A stretch of 64,000 nt of DNA, from assembly GCA_016786595.1 (NCBI GenBank), contig JAEUWB010000054.1:1-64000 (forward strand). The letters are read 5' to 3'. The translations under genes were made by a program, and so were the position numbers. Below, one piece after another: positions 51,706 through 60,459 of this stretch. How positions within the stretch are numbered: position 1 is the first letter of the stretch; each line of letters opens with the position of its first letter. This DNA comes from a bacterium. GTDB lineage: Bacteria; Bdellovibrionota_C; UBA2361; SZUA-149; JAEUWB01. The notes beneath the pieces were generated by a model. It made no database searches. It saw only the letters and a program-made list of their open reading frames with translations, and was not told where the DNA came from.

Positions 51706-53304
51706 AAAAATAAATACCCCTATTAAAGCCGGACTCCAGCGCGCATCAATTTGATAATATTTCAAGCCACAAAATTGCGCTAATGCTGATAAGTAATCAA
51801 TCAGCCGCAGCGAAGCTTCCGTGAGCAGCGCTGCACTTTCTAGCAAAAATGCACTGCCAGGTATTTTCAAAAATGCCCAAATTAGAGCTACACCACCAAT
51901 CCAAATTGCAGTTAAGGTCAATATTGGCGTGACGACTAAATTCAACAATAAGGCTTGTGCACTGAATCCTCCAAACCAATGCAATACAACCGGCGTAGTG
52001 TAAAGCCAAACCATTGTCGTGCTTAACATGAGTCGCTGCAACCAATGTGAAGTCTCTGCTTTAGCGGCGACAAGGAGAGCTGCCAGCGCAGCAAAAGTAA
52101 GCTGGAAACTCACCTCAAAAAAGCTACCTGGGTAAATCACTAGCAGCATACAGAGACTACGTGACAACAATCCTCGAATTGAAAGTTTGCGGTCGATCGA
52201 GCGTGCCGCGAAAATTATCAGCGCCATCACCAATGCGCGGCAAATCGTCAGATCCCAGCCTAAAAGTGCTGCAAATTTTATCCCACAGACTCCTCCAAGT
52301 AAGGTAGTCAGCCAAATCCGGTGGCAGTAGCAATAAATCCAACGCAAACACCAGGCAACTGAACTAACTAGAAAGCTTACCGAGAGATAGATTAATCCAA
52401 TATGAAACCCGGAGACGACTAAGATGTGACTCAACCCAGCCTCGCGGAAATCAGCAATTAGATTGTCTGTCAGCAAGAACTCTGTGCCTAAGTTTGCGGC
52501 AAGAATCACTGCCAGCCCTTGATGTCTGGTTGTCGTGGAATGAAGCTGAGTCAGAAACGTTTCAAAACCGGGACTAGCTCGTTGCGAGATGCGAAGCATG
52601 CTGCCAGTAAGTTCTGCTTGATACCCACGACGCAACATGTAGGCTGAATACGACCACGCGGGCTCTCTACTAGAAAATGTTCGAGTAATTTTAAATGACC
52701 CACTAATTAAGTCGCCCTTACGCAGATTGCCCCACTTATTCCATGGAAAATCTGGCAAACAAAGTTTCAAATCTGCAGTTTGGTTCGTGAGGCTTACGCG
52801 GTAGCAGAATTCTCCATGTTGATTGCGCTCAGCTGTGCTATCTAAAACTAAGAGTTTAAAACGCTGTCCTTTAAGATAGCCAGAAGGTGCAATACCATTG
52901 ATCGCGTGATTTAAAGTAATCTCACCACAGCAAAGCCCGGCAAATATCAGAGTTACTTGCAGCAGATAGGGACGCAACGAGCGTTGGCAAAAAGTGAGCA
53001 AAACAGCTACAAGCAAAATACCTCCCAGGAGATATGAATTAACTGTTTCACCAGCTACTAAGGCCGCATAGAATTGACCAAAAATGAAAGCTCCACTGAA
53101 AGTATTAATCCAATCTACTTTTTTCTTACTGAGCGTTTCTCTGCTACTTGGTTGCGCAAAGACTTCGAGCTCGAGATCGGCGCAATCATTTGAAGCAAGT
53201 GCTGCATTGACAGATGCCGTGCTCAGCTCTAACCCTGGATTTGTACGTAGTGAGATCATGCAAAATTTTCTCGATGCTATTACTGCCGATCTTTTGAGCT
53301 GCAA
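51649..53304 (-). CDS. ComEC/Rec2-like membrane protein lacking the metallo-beta-lactamase domain
   Basis: The up-to-551-residue protein has N-terminal helices, an OB-like periplasmic segment (about 130-235) and the Competence domain with ILVVSGFHIGLIYL and ICRALVMALIIFAA, followed by about seven further helices. In transformable bacteria ComEC forms the DNA uptake channel in the inner membrane. The usual C-terminal metallo-beta-lactamase domain is absent. The start is uncertain: the longest frame reaches 53304, overlapping the divergent M48 gene by 221 nt. A TTG at 53016 with GGAGG 4 nt upstream would avoid this but cut the first helix. Confidence 0.75.
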   Translation of the reverse strand: MQLKRSAVIASRKFCMISLRTNPGLELSTASVNAALASNDCADLELEVFAQPSSRETLSKKKVDWINTFSGAFIFGQFYAALVAGETVNSYLLGGILLVAVLLTFCQRSLRPYLLQVTLIFAGLCCGEITLNHAINGIAPSGYLKGQRFKLLVLDSTAERNQHGEFCYRVSLTNQTADLKLCLPDFPWNKWGNLRKGDLISGSFKITRTFSSREPAWSYSAYMLRRGYQAELTGSMLRISQRASPGFETFLTQLHSTTTRHQGLAVILAANLGTEFLLTDNLIADFREAGLSHILVVSGFHIGLIYLSVSFLVSSVAWCLRWIYCYCHRIWLTTLLGGVCGIKFAALLGWDLTICRALVMALIIFAARSIDRKLSIRGLLSRSLCMLLVIYPGSFFEVSFQLTFAALAALLVAAKAETSHWLQRLMLSTTMVWLYTTPVVLHWFGGFSAQALLLNLVVTPILTLTAIWIGGVALIWAFLKIPGSAFLLESAALLTEASLRLIDYLSALAQFCGLKYYQIDARWSPALIGVFIFLAIFGTLMLTLEETRNED

Positions 53305-53773
53305 GGAGATTGAGACTGCCCATCCAGCGTTGCAAATTAAAATTCTAAAAATTCCGGAATCTAACGCCTTTTCATTGTATCCAAACCGAATCTATGTATC
53401 GCTTGGACTGCTTGCTCAGGTTCAATCTGAAACCGAAATTGCTTATGTGATCGCGCACGAGCTTGGTCACCACCTCCAGGGGCATACTAAGTCACAAAGC
53501 AGCAGTGGTTACGCCCTAGCAAATGAGCTTGAAGCTGATAGATTTGGAATTAAATTATTAAGCTGCGTTGGGTATGATCCGGAGGAGGCGATTTTAGCTC
53601 TCCTAGATACTTATCGGCAAAAACACCTGAATGTTTCCTCGATCGAGTATAAAAAGCGTGCTGTAGAGATTTTAAAACAACTTAATCCACGTAAACACAG
53701 AAATTATATGCGTCTTTCTTCACCACTCTTTTTGCAAGTCAAGCAAGAAGTCTCAATGATTATAAATAGATAA
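53084..53773 (+). CDS. M48-family metallopeptidase, lipoprotein
   Basis: The 229-residue protein has a lipoprotein signal (STFFLLSVSLLLGC, lipobox LLGC, about 11-24), and an M48-type zinc protease domain with AHELGHHLQGH and the third ligand Glu in NELEADRFG. BepA/LoiP-like members process outer-membrane proteins in the periplasm, and that is a plausible role. The gene is divergent from comEC and overlaps its possible N-terminal region. It ends before a strong terminator hairpin. Confidence 0.88.
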   Translation: MKAPLKVLIQSTFFLLSVSLLLGCAKTSSSRSAQSFEASAALTDAVLSSNPGFVRSEIMQNFLDAITADLLSCKEIETAHPALQIKILKIPESNAFSLYPNRIYVSLGLLAQVQSETEIAYVIAHELGHHLQGHTKSQSSSGYALANELEADRFGIKLLSCVGYDPEEAILALLDTYRQKHLNVSSIEYKKRAVEILKQLNPRKHRNYMRLSSPLFLQVKQEVSMIINR

Positions 53774-53794
53774 CTAAAAACTAGGTCTCTCAGT

Positions 53795-53837
53795 AAAGTA
53801 GCCCCCCTACTTCTAAAAAAAGTAGGGGGGCTACTTT
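53795..53837. terminator. Bidirectional terminator hairpin with 18-bp stem
   Basis: AAAGTAGCCCCCCTACTT (53795-53812) pairs perfectly with 53820-53837 around a 7-nt A-rich loop and is followed by T on both sides. It separates two convergent genes (M48 peptidase and Cys-repeat protein). The left arm is identical to the isolated motif at 17542-17559, so this terminator belongs to a repeated family. Confidence 0.85.
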
Positions 53838-53857
53838 TTAGACTTGATAGATCTATC

Positions 53858-55390
53858 CTAACAAGCTGAATGTCCAGCTGGAACTTGCAGAAGAATTTGC
53901 ATATTTGAAGCGTGTAACGCTTGACTGCGCTTTACAAGATGTGACGCAGCTTTACTCAGCTTTTTCTTAGATACTTTTAACATGTAGCGTGAAACCTGAT
54001 AGCCAAGCTCATTCAAGCGAACTGACCGCGCAGTATACCTGTCCTTAAATCCAGTATAACTCACAAACGGACACTCGCTAAATCCCGATTGAGTTGGCGA
54101 ACACTGCTCAGTCAGTCCATAGATCTCAGTCCAGGACGCAATCCAGTTTTCAAGCTGCAAGCGATGCGCTTCCTGAGTAACTTGCGCAATATACTTCATT
54201 GTTTTCTTACTCTTATTCACTTTCTTTAAAGCATTAAGGGCAGTTTTAATTGCAGCTTCTTGATTCTTTGCTCCGCCATCAAGCTTTTGTGAAACATCAA
54301 ACATGTTTTGTGCAGAACAGGTTTGACAGCTCTTTCCATTACCGTCGCAAACAAAACACCGGTCTAACTTCGACGAACCCCAAGGCACGCCAGCACAGTC
54401 AACGCATTCGTTATTGCCATCACAGACATTACAACGGTCTAACTGCTTGCCACTATTGGGCACACCATCGCAACCCATACATTGCGTATTATCACCGCCG
54501 CAAACGCCGCACTGGTCCTCAACTTTGCCGCTGAAACATATTCCATCGCAGCCCTTAGCAGCATTTCCACCGTCACAAATTCCACAATCATCAATCACCT
54601 TGCCGCTAAAGCAAACGCCATCGCAACCCTTGTCGGCATTAGTTCCATTACAAACATCGCAGTCATCAACGATTAATCCGTTCACGGGCACATGGTCACA
54701 GCGACCGTTTGTCCCAAGAAACCCAAGCCGCAAATCGGCATCTGGGGTATTTGTACCGTTGATTACTAGCTGCACCGCACCGATATGTGTCAGTCGCGCT
54801 GGAGAAAGTGAAAATTGACCTTGAACAAATTCCGCAAATGGATATTCGATTTCAGTATATCCGGATGGATTTGAGATCGCCGTATTAAGTGTTTTAGAAA
54901 GCACTGAATAACGATTTCCAGTTGGGCTTTGCGTATCATAAATAATCATTGAAATTGTAATCGGCTGACTATTGGGATAATCGTAGGACTTAACCCGTAA
55001 GATCATTGAGGTTGCGTCGTCTTTTGTAAAATCAACTTCGCCTAAACCACTACCATTCACACCTGTCGTTACTAAGTCACCATCCCAAGTAATCCAGGAA
55101 ATTCCGTAAACACCGGAATCTTGCGAATGACTGAGCACAGAAGCTGAGCCATTGGGCAGTGTGCGCAAATTCATTTCATCGATTTGGCTGGGCGCCTGCG
55201 AAACCTCAACCTGCATTGCGCGAGTACCACCGATTGCGTGCGCCGAGGCTACAGCATTTGCATTCGACATTACGTTGCCGTTTGCCGAAACGCTTTGTGC
55301 AGTTTCAAATGTATCAATCGTAATCGCTGATACAACTTGCGACATTGAAACAAGTAAAAACGGAATTGGCAGTAAACGCTTGATGATCAT
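53858..55390 (-). CDS. Secreted protein with five Cys-rich tandem repeats
   Basis: The 510-residue product has a signal peptide (about 1-22), a 200-residue beta-rich domain (about 23-230), then five repeats of about 25 residues (about 231-358). Each follows a pattern like CDGxCFSGKVxDxCGxCxGxN. A helical, Lys-rich C-terminal domain (about 360-510) completes it. Comparable DCxGVCGG-type repeats occur in large secreted proteins of marine bacteria and resemble calcium-binding thrombospondin type 3 modules; calcium binding here is inferred. It probably acts outside the cell or on the surface. It stands alone between the terminator and the glycan locus. Confidence 0.8.
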   Translation of the reverse strand: MIIKRLLPIPFLLVSMSQVVSAITIDTFETAQSVSANGNVMSNANAVASAHAIGGTRAMQVEVSQAPSQIDEMNLRTLPNGSASVLSHSQDSGVYGISWITWDGDLVTTGVNGSGLGEVDFTKDDATSMILRVKSYDYPNSQPITISMIIYDTQSPTGNRYSVLSKTLNTAISNPSGYTEIEYPFAEFVQGQFSLSPARLTHIGAVQLVINGTNTPDADLRLGFLGTNGRCDHVPVNGLIVDDCDVCNGTNADKGCDGVCFSGKVIDDCGICDGGNAAKGCDGICFSGKVEDQCGVCGGDNTQCMGCDGVPNSGKQLDRCNVCDGNNECVDCAGVPWGSSKLDRCFVCDGNGKSCQTCSAQNMFDVSQKLDGGAKNQEAAIKTALNALKKVNKSKKTMKYIAQVTQEAHRLQLENWIASWTEIYGLTEQCSPTQSGFSECPFVSYTGFKDRYTARSVRLNELGYQVSRYMLKVSKKKLSKAASHLVKRSQALHASNMQILLQVPAGHSAC

Positions 55391-55478
55391 AATTCCTCAC
55401 AGGTAGTTAGACACTATGAGAACAAGTACCAGAGCGCTGTACTCCCAGACAATGCTAAATCGTACGGACTTAATTAGT

Positions 55479-56183
55479 TTAAGTTAGAAAAATCTGCTTG
55501 AGGATTTTGCAATAAAATTTCAAATAGTGTGGCAGCCACTTCCAGAGTTTAAAATTGCTTTGCCCATCAGTGCGATCATACCATTCAGAAGGAACTTCCT
55601 TGATGGTCTTACCTTGAGCATAGGCCAAGTAACAAAGCTCAATTGCGACTTCAAACCCCCCTTGGCTTTCAAGCGTCTGTGACCTGAGCCACGCTCCATC
55701 ATAAAGTTTAAAATTATTGGTCGGATCTGAGGTTGGAAAGCCAAAAAGTTTTAGCGAAACTCCAGCGACTCGAGACATTAATCCCTTCAGCCACGGCCCT
55801 CCGTGCTGTTTGCCGCCCGGCATATAGCGCGAGGCTGAGACAAGTGTCGCCCCTTCGTTCCAAAGCTTAACCATCTCAGGAATAACAGCAAGCTTATCTG
55901 AGCAATCACCCATCACTACAATAACTGGGCCAGGCTGGCTTTTAGAAAATCCCCATTTCAAAGCATTCAGTGCGCCGCGACCAAAATCATTTTTTTCTAG
56001 CTGGATACGGGAATCTAATTTCTGCAACTCCTGTGCCACGGGAACCGTAGTATCACCTGCAAAATCGTAGACAAAGGTCATCGAGTCAAAGTCGACTTGC
56101 GCTTCCTTAAAGCGCTCATAAAGTCGCCTGGCGTTTTCGCCTTCGTTGTAGACTGGGACTAGGATTTGTGTCTTGTTGATCAT
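55479..56183 (-). CDS. Family 2 glycosyltransferase (polyprenol-phosphate sugar transferase type)
   Basis: The 234-residue protein has the GT-A fold: ILVPVYNEGENARRLYERF at the start, FVYDFAGDTTVP, then ALKWGFSK and VIVVMGDCSDK, where the usual DxD is DCSD, and a hydrophobic-basic C-terminus (HYLKFYCKILKQIFL) likely to sit at the membrane. It is similar to dolichyl-phosphate mannose or undecaprenyl-phosphate sugar synthases in size and motifs. The sugar is unknown. It is the promoter-distal gene of the minus-strand half of the glycan locus. Confidence 0.8.
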   Translation of the reverse strand: MINKTQILVPVYNEGENARRLYERFKEAQVDFDSMTFVYDFAGDTTVPVAQELQKLDSRIQLEKNDFGRGALNALKWGFSKSQPGPVIVVMGDCSDKLAVIPEMVKLWNEGATLVSASRYMPGGKQHGGPWLKGLMSRVAGVSLKLFGFPTSDPTNNFKLYDGAWLRSQTLESQGGFEVAIELCYLAYAQGKTIKEVPSEWYDRTDGQSNFKLWKWLPHYLKFYCKILKQIFLT

Positions 56184-56206
56184 TGGAAATTATTACTGTG
56201 ACTGTG

Positions 56207-56233
56207 CTTAGGCTTGAACTTGACCTTATACTT
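56207..56233 (+). repeat. Partial copy of the 32.6 kb inverted-repeat arm
   Basis: CTTAGGCTTGAACTT at 56207-56221, followed closely by CTTATACTT, matches the arm of the inverted repeat at 32624-32651. The opposite arm is not present nearby, so this is a solo arm. It lies in the 173-nt spacer between the glycosyltransferase and epimerase genes. Confidence 0.6.
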
Positions 56234-56356
56234 TAGCTAATCTTTTGGAGATCCGTTAGACTCATTTTATGTTCACGGATTCACATAAAATTCGCTCAGG
56301 ATGACGAACCAAATCTGCTGTGACGAAAAAGTATTCAATTAAATCTGGCGTTTCAA

Positions 56357-57382
56357 TTAGATTGTGCCGAGCTTTACTTGTTCCACTACCCAGGGCACGA
56401 CCTCATCCAAAATTGTCTCGAGTGAAGTTTTAGCCTCGTAACCTAAAACACGTTTTGCTTTTTCGCAGTTAGGTACACGCTTTTGCACATCGTATTCAAA
56501 CGGCTTATCGCTAGTAAAACGGAAAGGCTTAGTCGGATTGATTTTCTTCCAAATTAGCTCCGCTAGTTCGAGCACGGTGGTCGATCTTTCAGTGGAAAGG
56601 TTGAAATCTTGATTGAGGGCATTTTCGTGTTCGATCGCAGTGCGAATTCCACGCGCTAAATCGCCGCCGTAAGTATAGTGACGCACCTGCCCACCGCTGC
56701 CTAAAATATGCAGCGGGTCTTGACCCTTGACCACCTTTTGAATCAAATCCGGCACAACGTGACTCATGGCCAGGCTGACATTTCCGGACAAAATCTCTTT
56801 ATCTCCGAGAGCACGCTGCTCGCCAACGCCAACGCAATTAAATGGGCGCACAATTGTATATGGCAGACCATATTGAATTTTTGCTCCGCGGGCAAAATAC
56901 TCACAAGATAATTTCTGAAAACCGTATGTACTTAACGGTGGAGCACAGCGCAGTTCCTCACCTTCAGGTGTTGGGAAAATAGTTGCTGATTCAAAAACCA
57001 TGCTCGAGCTTAATACTGTAATTTTCTTTAAACTCCCGCGCCTAAAAGCATCGATTGCAGCGTCAAATGTTGAAGCGACAATGCGCTCATTCTCCGCTAA
57101 GAGATCATAGGCATATTCGTGAAAATAACTAATCCCACCGATCATTGCAGCACCAGCCAAGACATCGCTGCAGCCGCCGACAATCTCTTTCATCAGAACT
57201 GTATCTTTTACATCGCCACGAACAAAAGTGTAATTCGGGTGATGATCGTAGGATTTCTTAATTTCACCGTATTTAGAGTAATTATCAATCCCGACAACAT
57301 GCCAACCATGATTGAGTAACTCTTCAACGACATAACCACCAATAAATCCTGCTGAACCTGTGACTAGAATTTTTTTACTCAC
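56357..57382 (-). CDS. NAD-dependent nucleotide-sugar epimerase/dehydratase
   Basis: The 341-residue extended SDR protein has the dinucleotide loop VTGSAGFIGGYVVEEL, the catalytic Ser-Ser and YGFQK (YxxxK) motif, and a substrate domain with FRFTSDKPFEYDVQKRVPN. It modifies an activated sugar, probably for the surface glycan encoded around it; whether it is an epimerase, dehydratase or UDP-xylose-synthase-like enzyme cannot be told. It follows the nucleotide-sugar dehydrogenase gene by 15 nt in the same operon. Confidence 0.85.
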   Translation of the reverse strand: MSKKILVTGSAGFIGGYVVEELLNHGWHVVGIDNYSKYGEIKKSYDHHPNYTFVRGDVKDTVLMKEIVGGCSDVLAGAAMIGGISYFHEYAYDLLAENERIVASTFDAAIDAFRRGSLKKITVLSSSMVFESATIFPTPEGEELRCAPPLSTYGFQKLSCEYFARGAKIQYGLPYTIVRPFNCVGVGEQRALGDKEILSGNVSLAMSHVVPDLIQKVVKGQDPLHILGSGGQVRHYTYGGDLARGIRTAIEHENALNQDFNLSTERSTTVLELAELIWKKINPTKPFRFTSDKPFEYDVQKRVPNCEKAKRVLGYEAKTSLETILDEVVPWVVEQVKLGTI

Positions 57383-57397
57383 GTTACCTCTAATTAA

Positions 57398-58603
57398 TTA
57401 CCTGTTTACCTGCGCCCCTGGAAAAACTTCTAACTTAGCCTTATGCACCATGCCCCAAACATCAACAACTGGCTGTTTGAAAGTCAAACCCTGGTAATGC
57501 GCGTGCGGAGTTCCGATGATGACTGCATCAGCTTTAAGCACTGATTCCAAATCCATACTCTCTGGTAAATATGGATCATGCCAAAGCACGGTTGCTCCGT
57601 TAAACTCCAGGGTTTTCTTGACCTTGAAACTCAACGATTCGCGAATGTCATCGTTATTAGCTTTAAATGCCATCCCCAAAAGCGCAACCTTCTTGCCCCA
57701 AAGATTTCCACCCAGTGCTTTTTTAGCCTTATCAACGGCAAGTCCCGCTAGACCTTCATTGACTAGCATTGCCGTGTGACCGAGATGAAACTGATGATCA
57801 AAGAAACTCGCTAACTGCATTGTATCTTTAAACAAGCATGGTCCGGCAGCAAAACCTGGGGACTTATAACCCTTGGCACGTGGGTATTCATAGCGAATTG
57901 CCTCGTAGAGGCGATAAAAATCAACGCCGTTTTGCTCTGCAATCGCATAAAATTGATTAGCAATCGCAAATTCCAAGTAGCGCCAGGAATTTGCCATCAG
58001 CTTTGTTAACTCAGCCTCAAGTGGGCTAAGCTTGATGATCGAAGGGGCAATTCTGGAAAATAATTCCTTGGCACGATTAAAACTTTGATCGTCAAAAGCT
58101 GAAACAATTTGTGGCAAGTTCCAAATTTCTTCCAAACCTACACCTTGCGCCACACGTTCCGGGCAAAATGCTAACTTGGTTTTGGGATTTACTAGTGCAA
58201 GCTTTTCCTTGAGGTGCGACATCGTTCCAGGGAATAACGTTGAACGCATAATAATCAAAGTATCGTCGGCAAAATACTGTTGATAGTCGGCAAAAATTCG
58301 AGTTACTTCAGAAACTTTTGGGTTCAAGTGCTCATCAACCGGCGTTCCGGTAACAAAAACAATGACGCTCGCATCTCGACAAGCCGCTGAATCAGTTGTG
58401 GCCTTAAGCCCCGCTTGTAGCGCATGTTGTAATGTTTGGTCCCCATCCTTTTCTAAAAAGGGAAAGCGCCCCGAATTAACTGTGCGCACCGCGTTTTCGT
58501 TAATATCAATCAACGCTACTTCCAGGCCAGCAAGAGCAAACGTTACACCGAGAGGTAACCCAACGTGCCCACAACCCCCAATAATCACAACTTTCTTATC
58601 CAT
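57398..58603 (-). CDS. UDP-glucose/GDP-mannose-type nucleotide-sugar dehydrogenase
   Basis: The ~401-residue protein has the N-terminal NAD loop IIGGCGHVGLPLG, FCPERVAQG, and SPGFAAGPCLFKDT, the segment that contains the catalytic Cys of UDP-sugar 6-dehydrogenases. The C-terminal domain begins with LGMAFKANNDDIRESLSF. It oxidises a nucleotide sugar to the uronic acid for glycan synthesis. The sugar (UDP-Glc, UDP-ManNAc or GDP-Man) is not resolved. I start at the ATG 58603, with AGGGG upstream; a TTG at 58621 is less likely. Confidence 0.88.
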   Translation of the reverse strand: MDKKVVIIGGCGHVGLPLGVTFALAGLEVALIDINENAVRTVNSGRFPFLEKDGDQTLQHALQAGLKATTDSAACRDASVIVFVTGTPVDEHLNPKVSEVTRIFADYQQYFADDTLIIMRSTLFPGTMSHLKEKLALVNPKTKLAFCPERVAQGVGLEEIWNLPQIVSAFDDQSFNRAKELFSRIAPSIIKLSPLEAELTKLMANSWRYLEFAIANQFYAIAEQNGVDFYRLYEAIRYEYPRAKGYKSPGFAAGPCLFKDTMQLASFFDHQFHLGHTAMLVNEGLAGLAVDKAKKALGGNLWGKKVALLGMAFKANNDDIRESLSFKVKKTLEFNGATVLWHDPYLPESMDLESVLKADAVIIGTPHAHYQGLTFKQPVVDVWGMVHKAKLEVFPGAQVNR

Positions 58604-58639
58604 CGATAGCCCCTTTCTCAATCTGAATCATGAAGATAC

Positions 58640-59347
58640 TTAAGCTGGGCGCCCCACGACAAATGTTTGCGCACCGAAAAATTTCCATAAAAACGGCATT
58701 TTTAAATACCAGCGAATCAATCCTGAAAAATGCCCAAGTTTCGATTTAACAGTATAGGGCAAAAATCGCGGGATCAATTCTTCTACACTAAAACCACAGA
58801 CTTCCAATGCTTCAGCCAAGCTATGCTCAGTTAAGGCAATATGATGATCAATATAATCCCAATACGACGGGCCGACATAGCGGATATTCGGCTGTAGAAT
58901 TATGACTTTACCTGTAGGTTTTAATACAGCTCGGACTTCATCCAAGACCTGCATCAATTGATCTTTAGATCTCAAGTGTTCGAGAAAGTTACTCATAAAA
59001 ACAACGTCAACTTTCCCTGGCAGTGTGTTGCGAAAATTGGTTGCTGGTTGAATAAAAACTTTCACACCGTGTTTTTCGAGCTCGCGCGCATGTGGGCTTA
59101 AATCAAGTGCATACTTCTGAGCAGCAGAAATCTGCTTGATAAAGTAGCCGTCCCCTGCACCGATATCTAAAACACTAGCAGTCGGGCTAATATACTTTTG
59201 AAAAAAATCTTTACACAAAATTGACCAGACATACTCGCGAGATTGGTTTTCTTGATCGCTAAAACGTCGAGTATAAATTTCATATTCTTTCGGATCGATC
59301 GAATCTTGTAATTCTTTGTCTAAACTCACTTTTTCGGCTGCTTCCAT
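58640..59347 (-). CDS. Class I SAM-dependent methyltransferase
   Basis: The 235-residue protein has a helical N-terminal region, then SAM motif I VLDIGAGDGYFIKQI, the DVVFMSNFLEHL motif and KPTGKVIILQP. It probably methylates a glycan or glycan precursor given its place in the polysaccharide locus; the substrate is unknown. The 3' end lies 36 nt ahead of the dehydrogenase gene and its start overlaps the end of the preceding gene by 22 nt. Confidence 0.82.
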   Translation of the reverse strand: MEAAEKVSLDKELQDSIDPKEYEIYTRRFSDQENQSREYVWSILCKDFFQKYISPTASVLDIGAGDGYFIKQISAAQKYALDLSPHARELEKHGVKVFIQPATNFRNTLPGKVDVVFMSNFLEHLRSKDQLMQVLDEVRAVLKPTGKVIILQPNIRYVGPSYWDYIDHHIALTEHSLAEALEVCGFSVEELIPRFLPYTVKSKLGHFSGLIRWYLKMPFLWKFFGAQTFVVGRPA

Positions 59348-60357
59348 AATTGCTTTATCAGTTGGCTACTGCGGCTCTTCAGGGCGCGCAAAAATCTTTG
59401 ATAATCCCCGCTACAAATCATTGACCATGCTCGGCGCGCCAAGCGTATGACTTCACGCGCAGAAGGAGTTCTTCCAGTGTAAAAGCAGAGTGCCAATTTT
59501 GGCTGAACCTGCCCCACACATGTAAATCCAAATAAAAATCTCGCGGAGATTTCGGGGCTAATTGCTACCTCAAAACTAAGCTTTTCGCCACCCCGCACAC
59601 GATTCCAAGGGGATAATTCGAAAACCAGGTTTTGTCGATGATTTGCGTGAATTCTCAGCTGCTTGGTCCAGCGCTGTACTGTTTTTGTGCGAATAGTTTG
59701 CAGATCGTCAGCTTTCAACAAGCTTACGCGAAATAAAGTTTCCCTGCCGAGTTCTGCTGCTGTCGTGCTTTCTGGATTAAGTCGCAAAGAGATTCCAATT
59801 GAGCGTAGGTCGTCTCCGGGCATGACAAAATCAACTCGCAAGTTCCCCGGGTTGATTTGCAAAAATCTGTCGCAACTTTGAACCAAGGGGTGCGGTCTAA
59901 CAGCATGCATCCCTTGCGGCAGGAAAACACGCGGAAAGGGCGGAATAGAGTTCGACTGAAATTTTTCTAAGCTACTGAGCAGCTCCTCAGTTGTAACTAT
60001 CTGCATAACCCGCTCTGGACAATCGATCACGCGGTCCACTTGAAGCAACAATCCAGCAACGTAATTGCGATCTGCAGGCCTGCTAACAAAAATAAAATCT
60101 GCCGCAGCAATCAACGCTAAAAGTCGGCTTGCGGAAACATTTGCGAGCAAATTATTCTGCGGATCAGATCCCAGACTAGTCAGATCTAAATATTGATACT
60201 GTCCGAATTGCTGTAGCTTGAATGTCCTGTCTGCGGAGCGTGTCCGGCGCGTAGATAAATCTTCAGTTTGCTGCTCGAACTTCGCACTAGAACGATCATT
60301 CGGCGGTTGGCCTAAGAGCTGATTTTTTTTTGCATCTTTTGTAGCAGCTTGCGCCAT
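59326..60357 (-). CDS. Uncharacterised glycan-locus protein with a C-terminal beta-sandwich-like module
   Basis: The 343-residue protein has a charged N-terminus, a central alpha/beta part (about 45-160) with SASRLLALIAAADFIFVSRPADR, and a C-terminal region (about 168-300) with a pattern I also see in the C-terminus of the next glycosyltransferase: NLRVDF, DLRSIGISLRL, RVSLLKADDL, LVFELSPW, FEVAISPE and FTCVG. The pattern resembles galactose-binding-like modules fused to some glycosyltransferases. No catalytic motif is visible. It may recruit a sugar or partner enzyme. It overlaps the methyltransferase gene by 22 nt and is divergent from the glycosyltransferase at 60460. Confidence 0.55.
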   Translation of the reverse strand: MAQAATKDAKKNQLLGQPPNDRSSAKFEQQTEDLSTRRTRSADRTFKLQQFGQYQYLDLTSLGSDPQNNLLANVSASRLLALIAAADFIFVSRPADRNYVAGLLLQVDRVIDCPERVMQIVTTEELLSSLEKFQSNSIPPFPRVFLPQGMHAVRPHPLVQSCDRFLQINPGNLRVDFVMPGDDLRSIGISLRLNPESTTAAELGRETLFRVSLLKADDLQTIRTKTVQRWTKQLRIHANHRQNLVFELSPWNRVRGGEKLSFEVAISPEISARFLFGFTCVGQVQPKLALCFYTGRTPSAREVIRLARRAWSMICSGDYQRFLRALKSRSSQLIKQLWKQPKK

Positions 60358-60459
60358 GGTTGTGTTAGTCTCTTGCAGCTTATTGACTGTGGGCCTACTA
60401 ATTCATCTACAGCCAGCTAAGAACTAATATTAATACTATATCAATTTAAACCTTGATAC

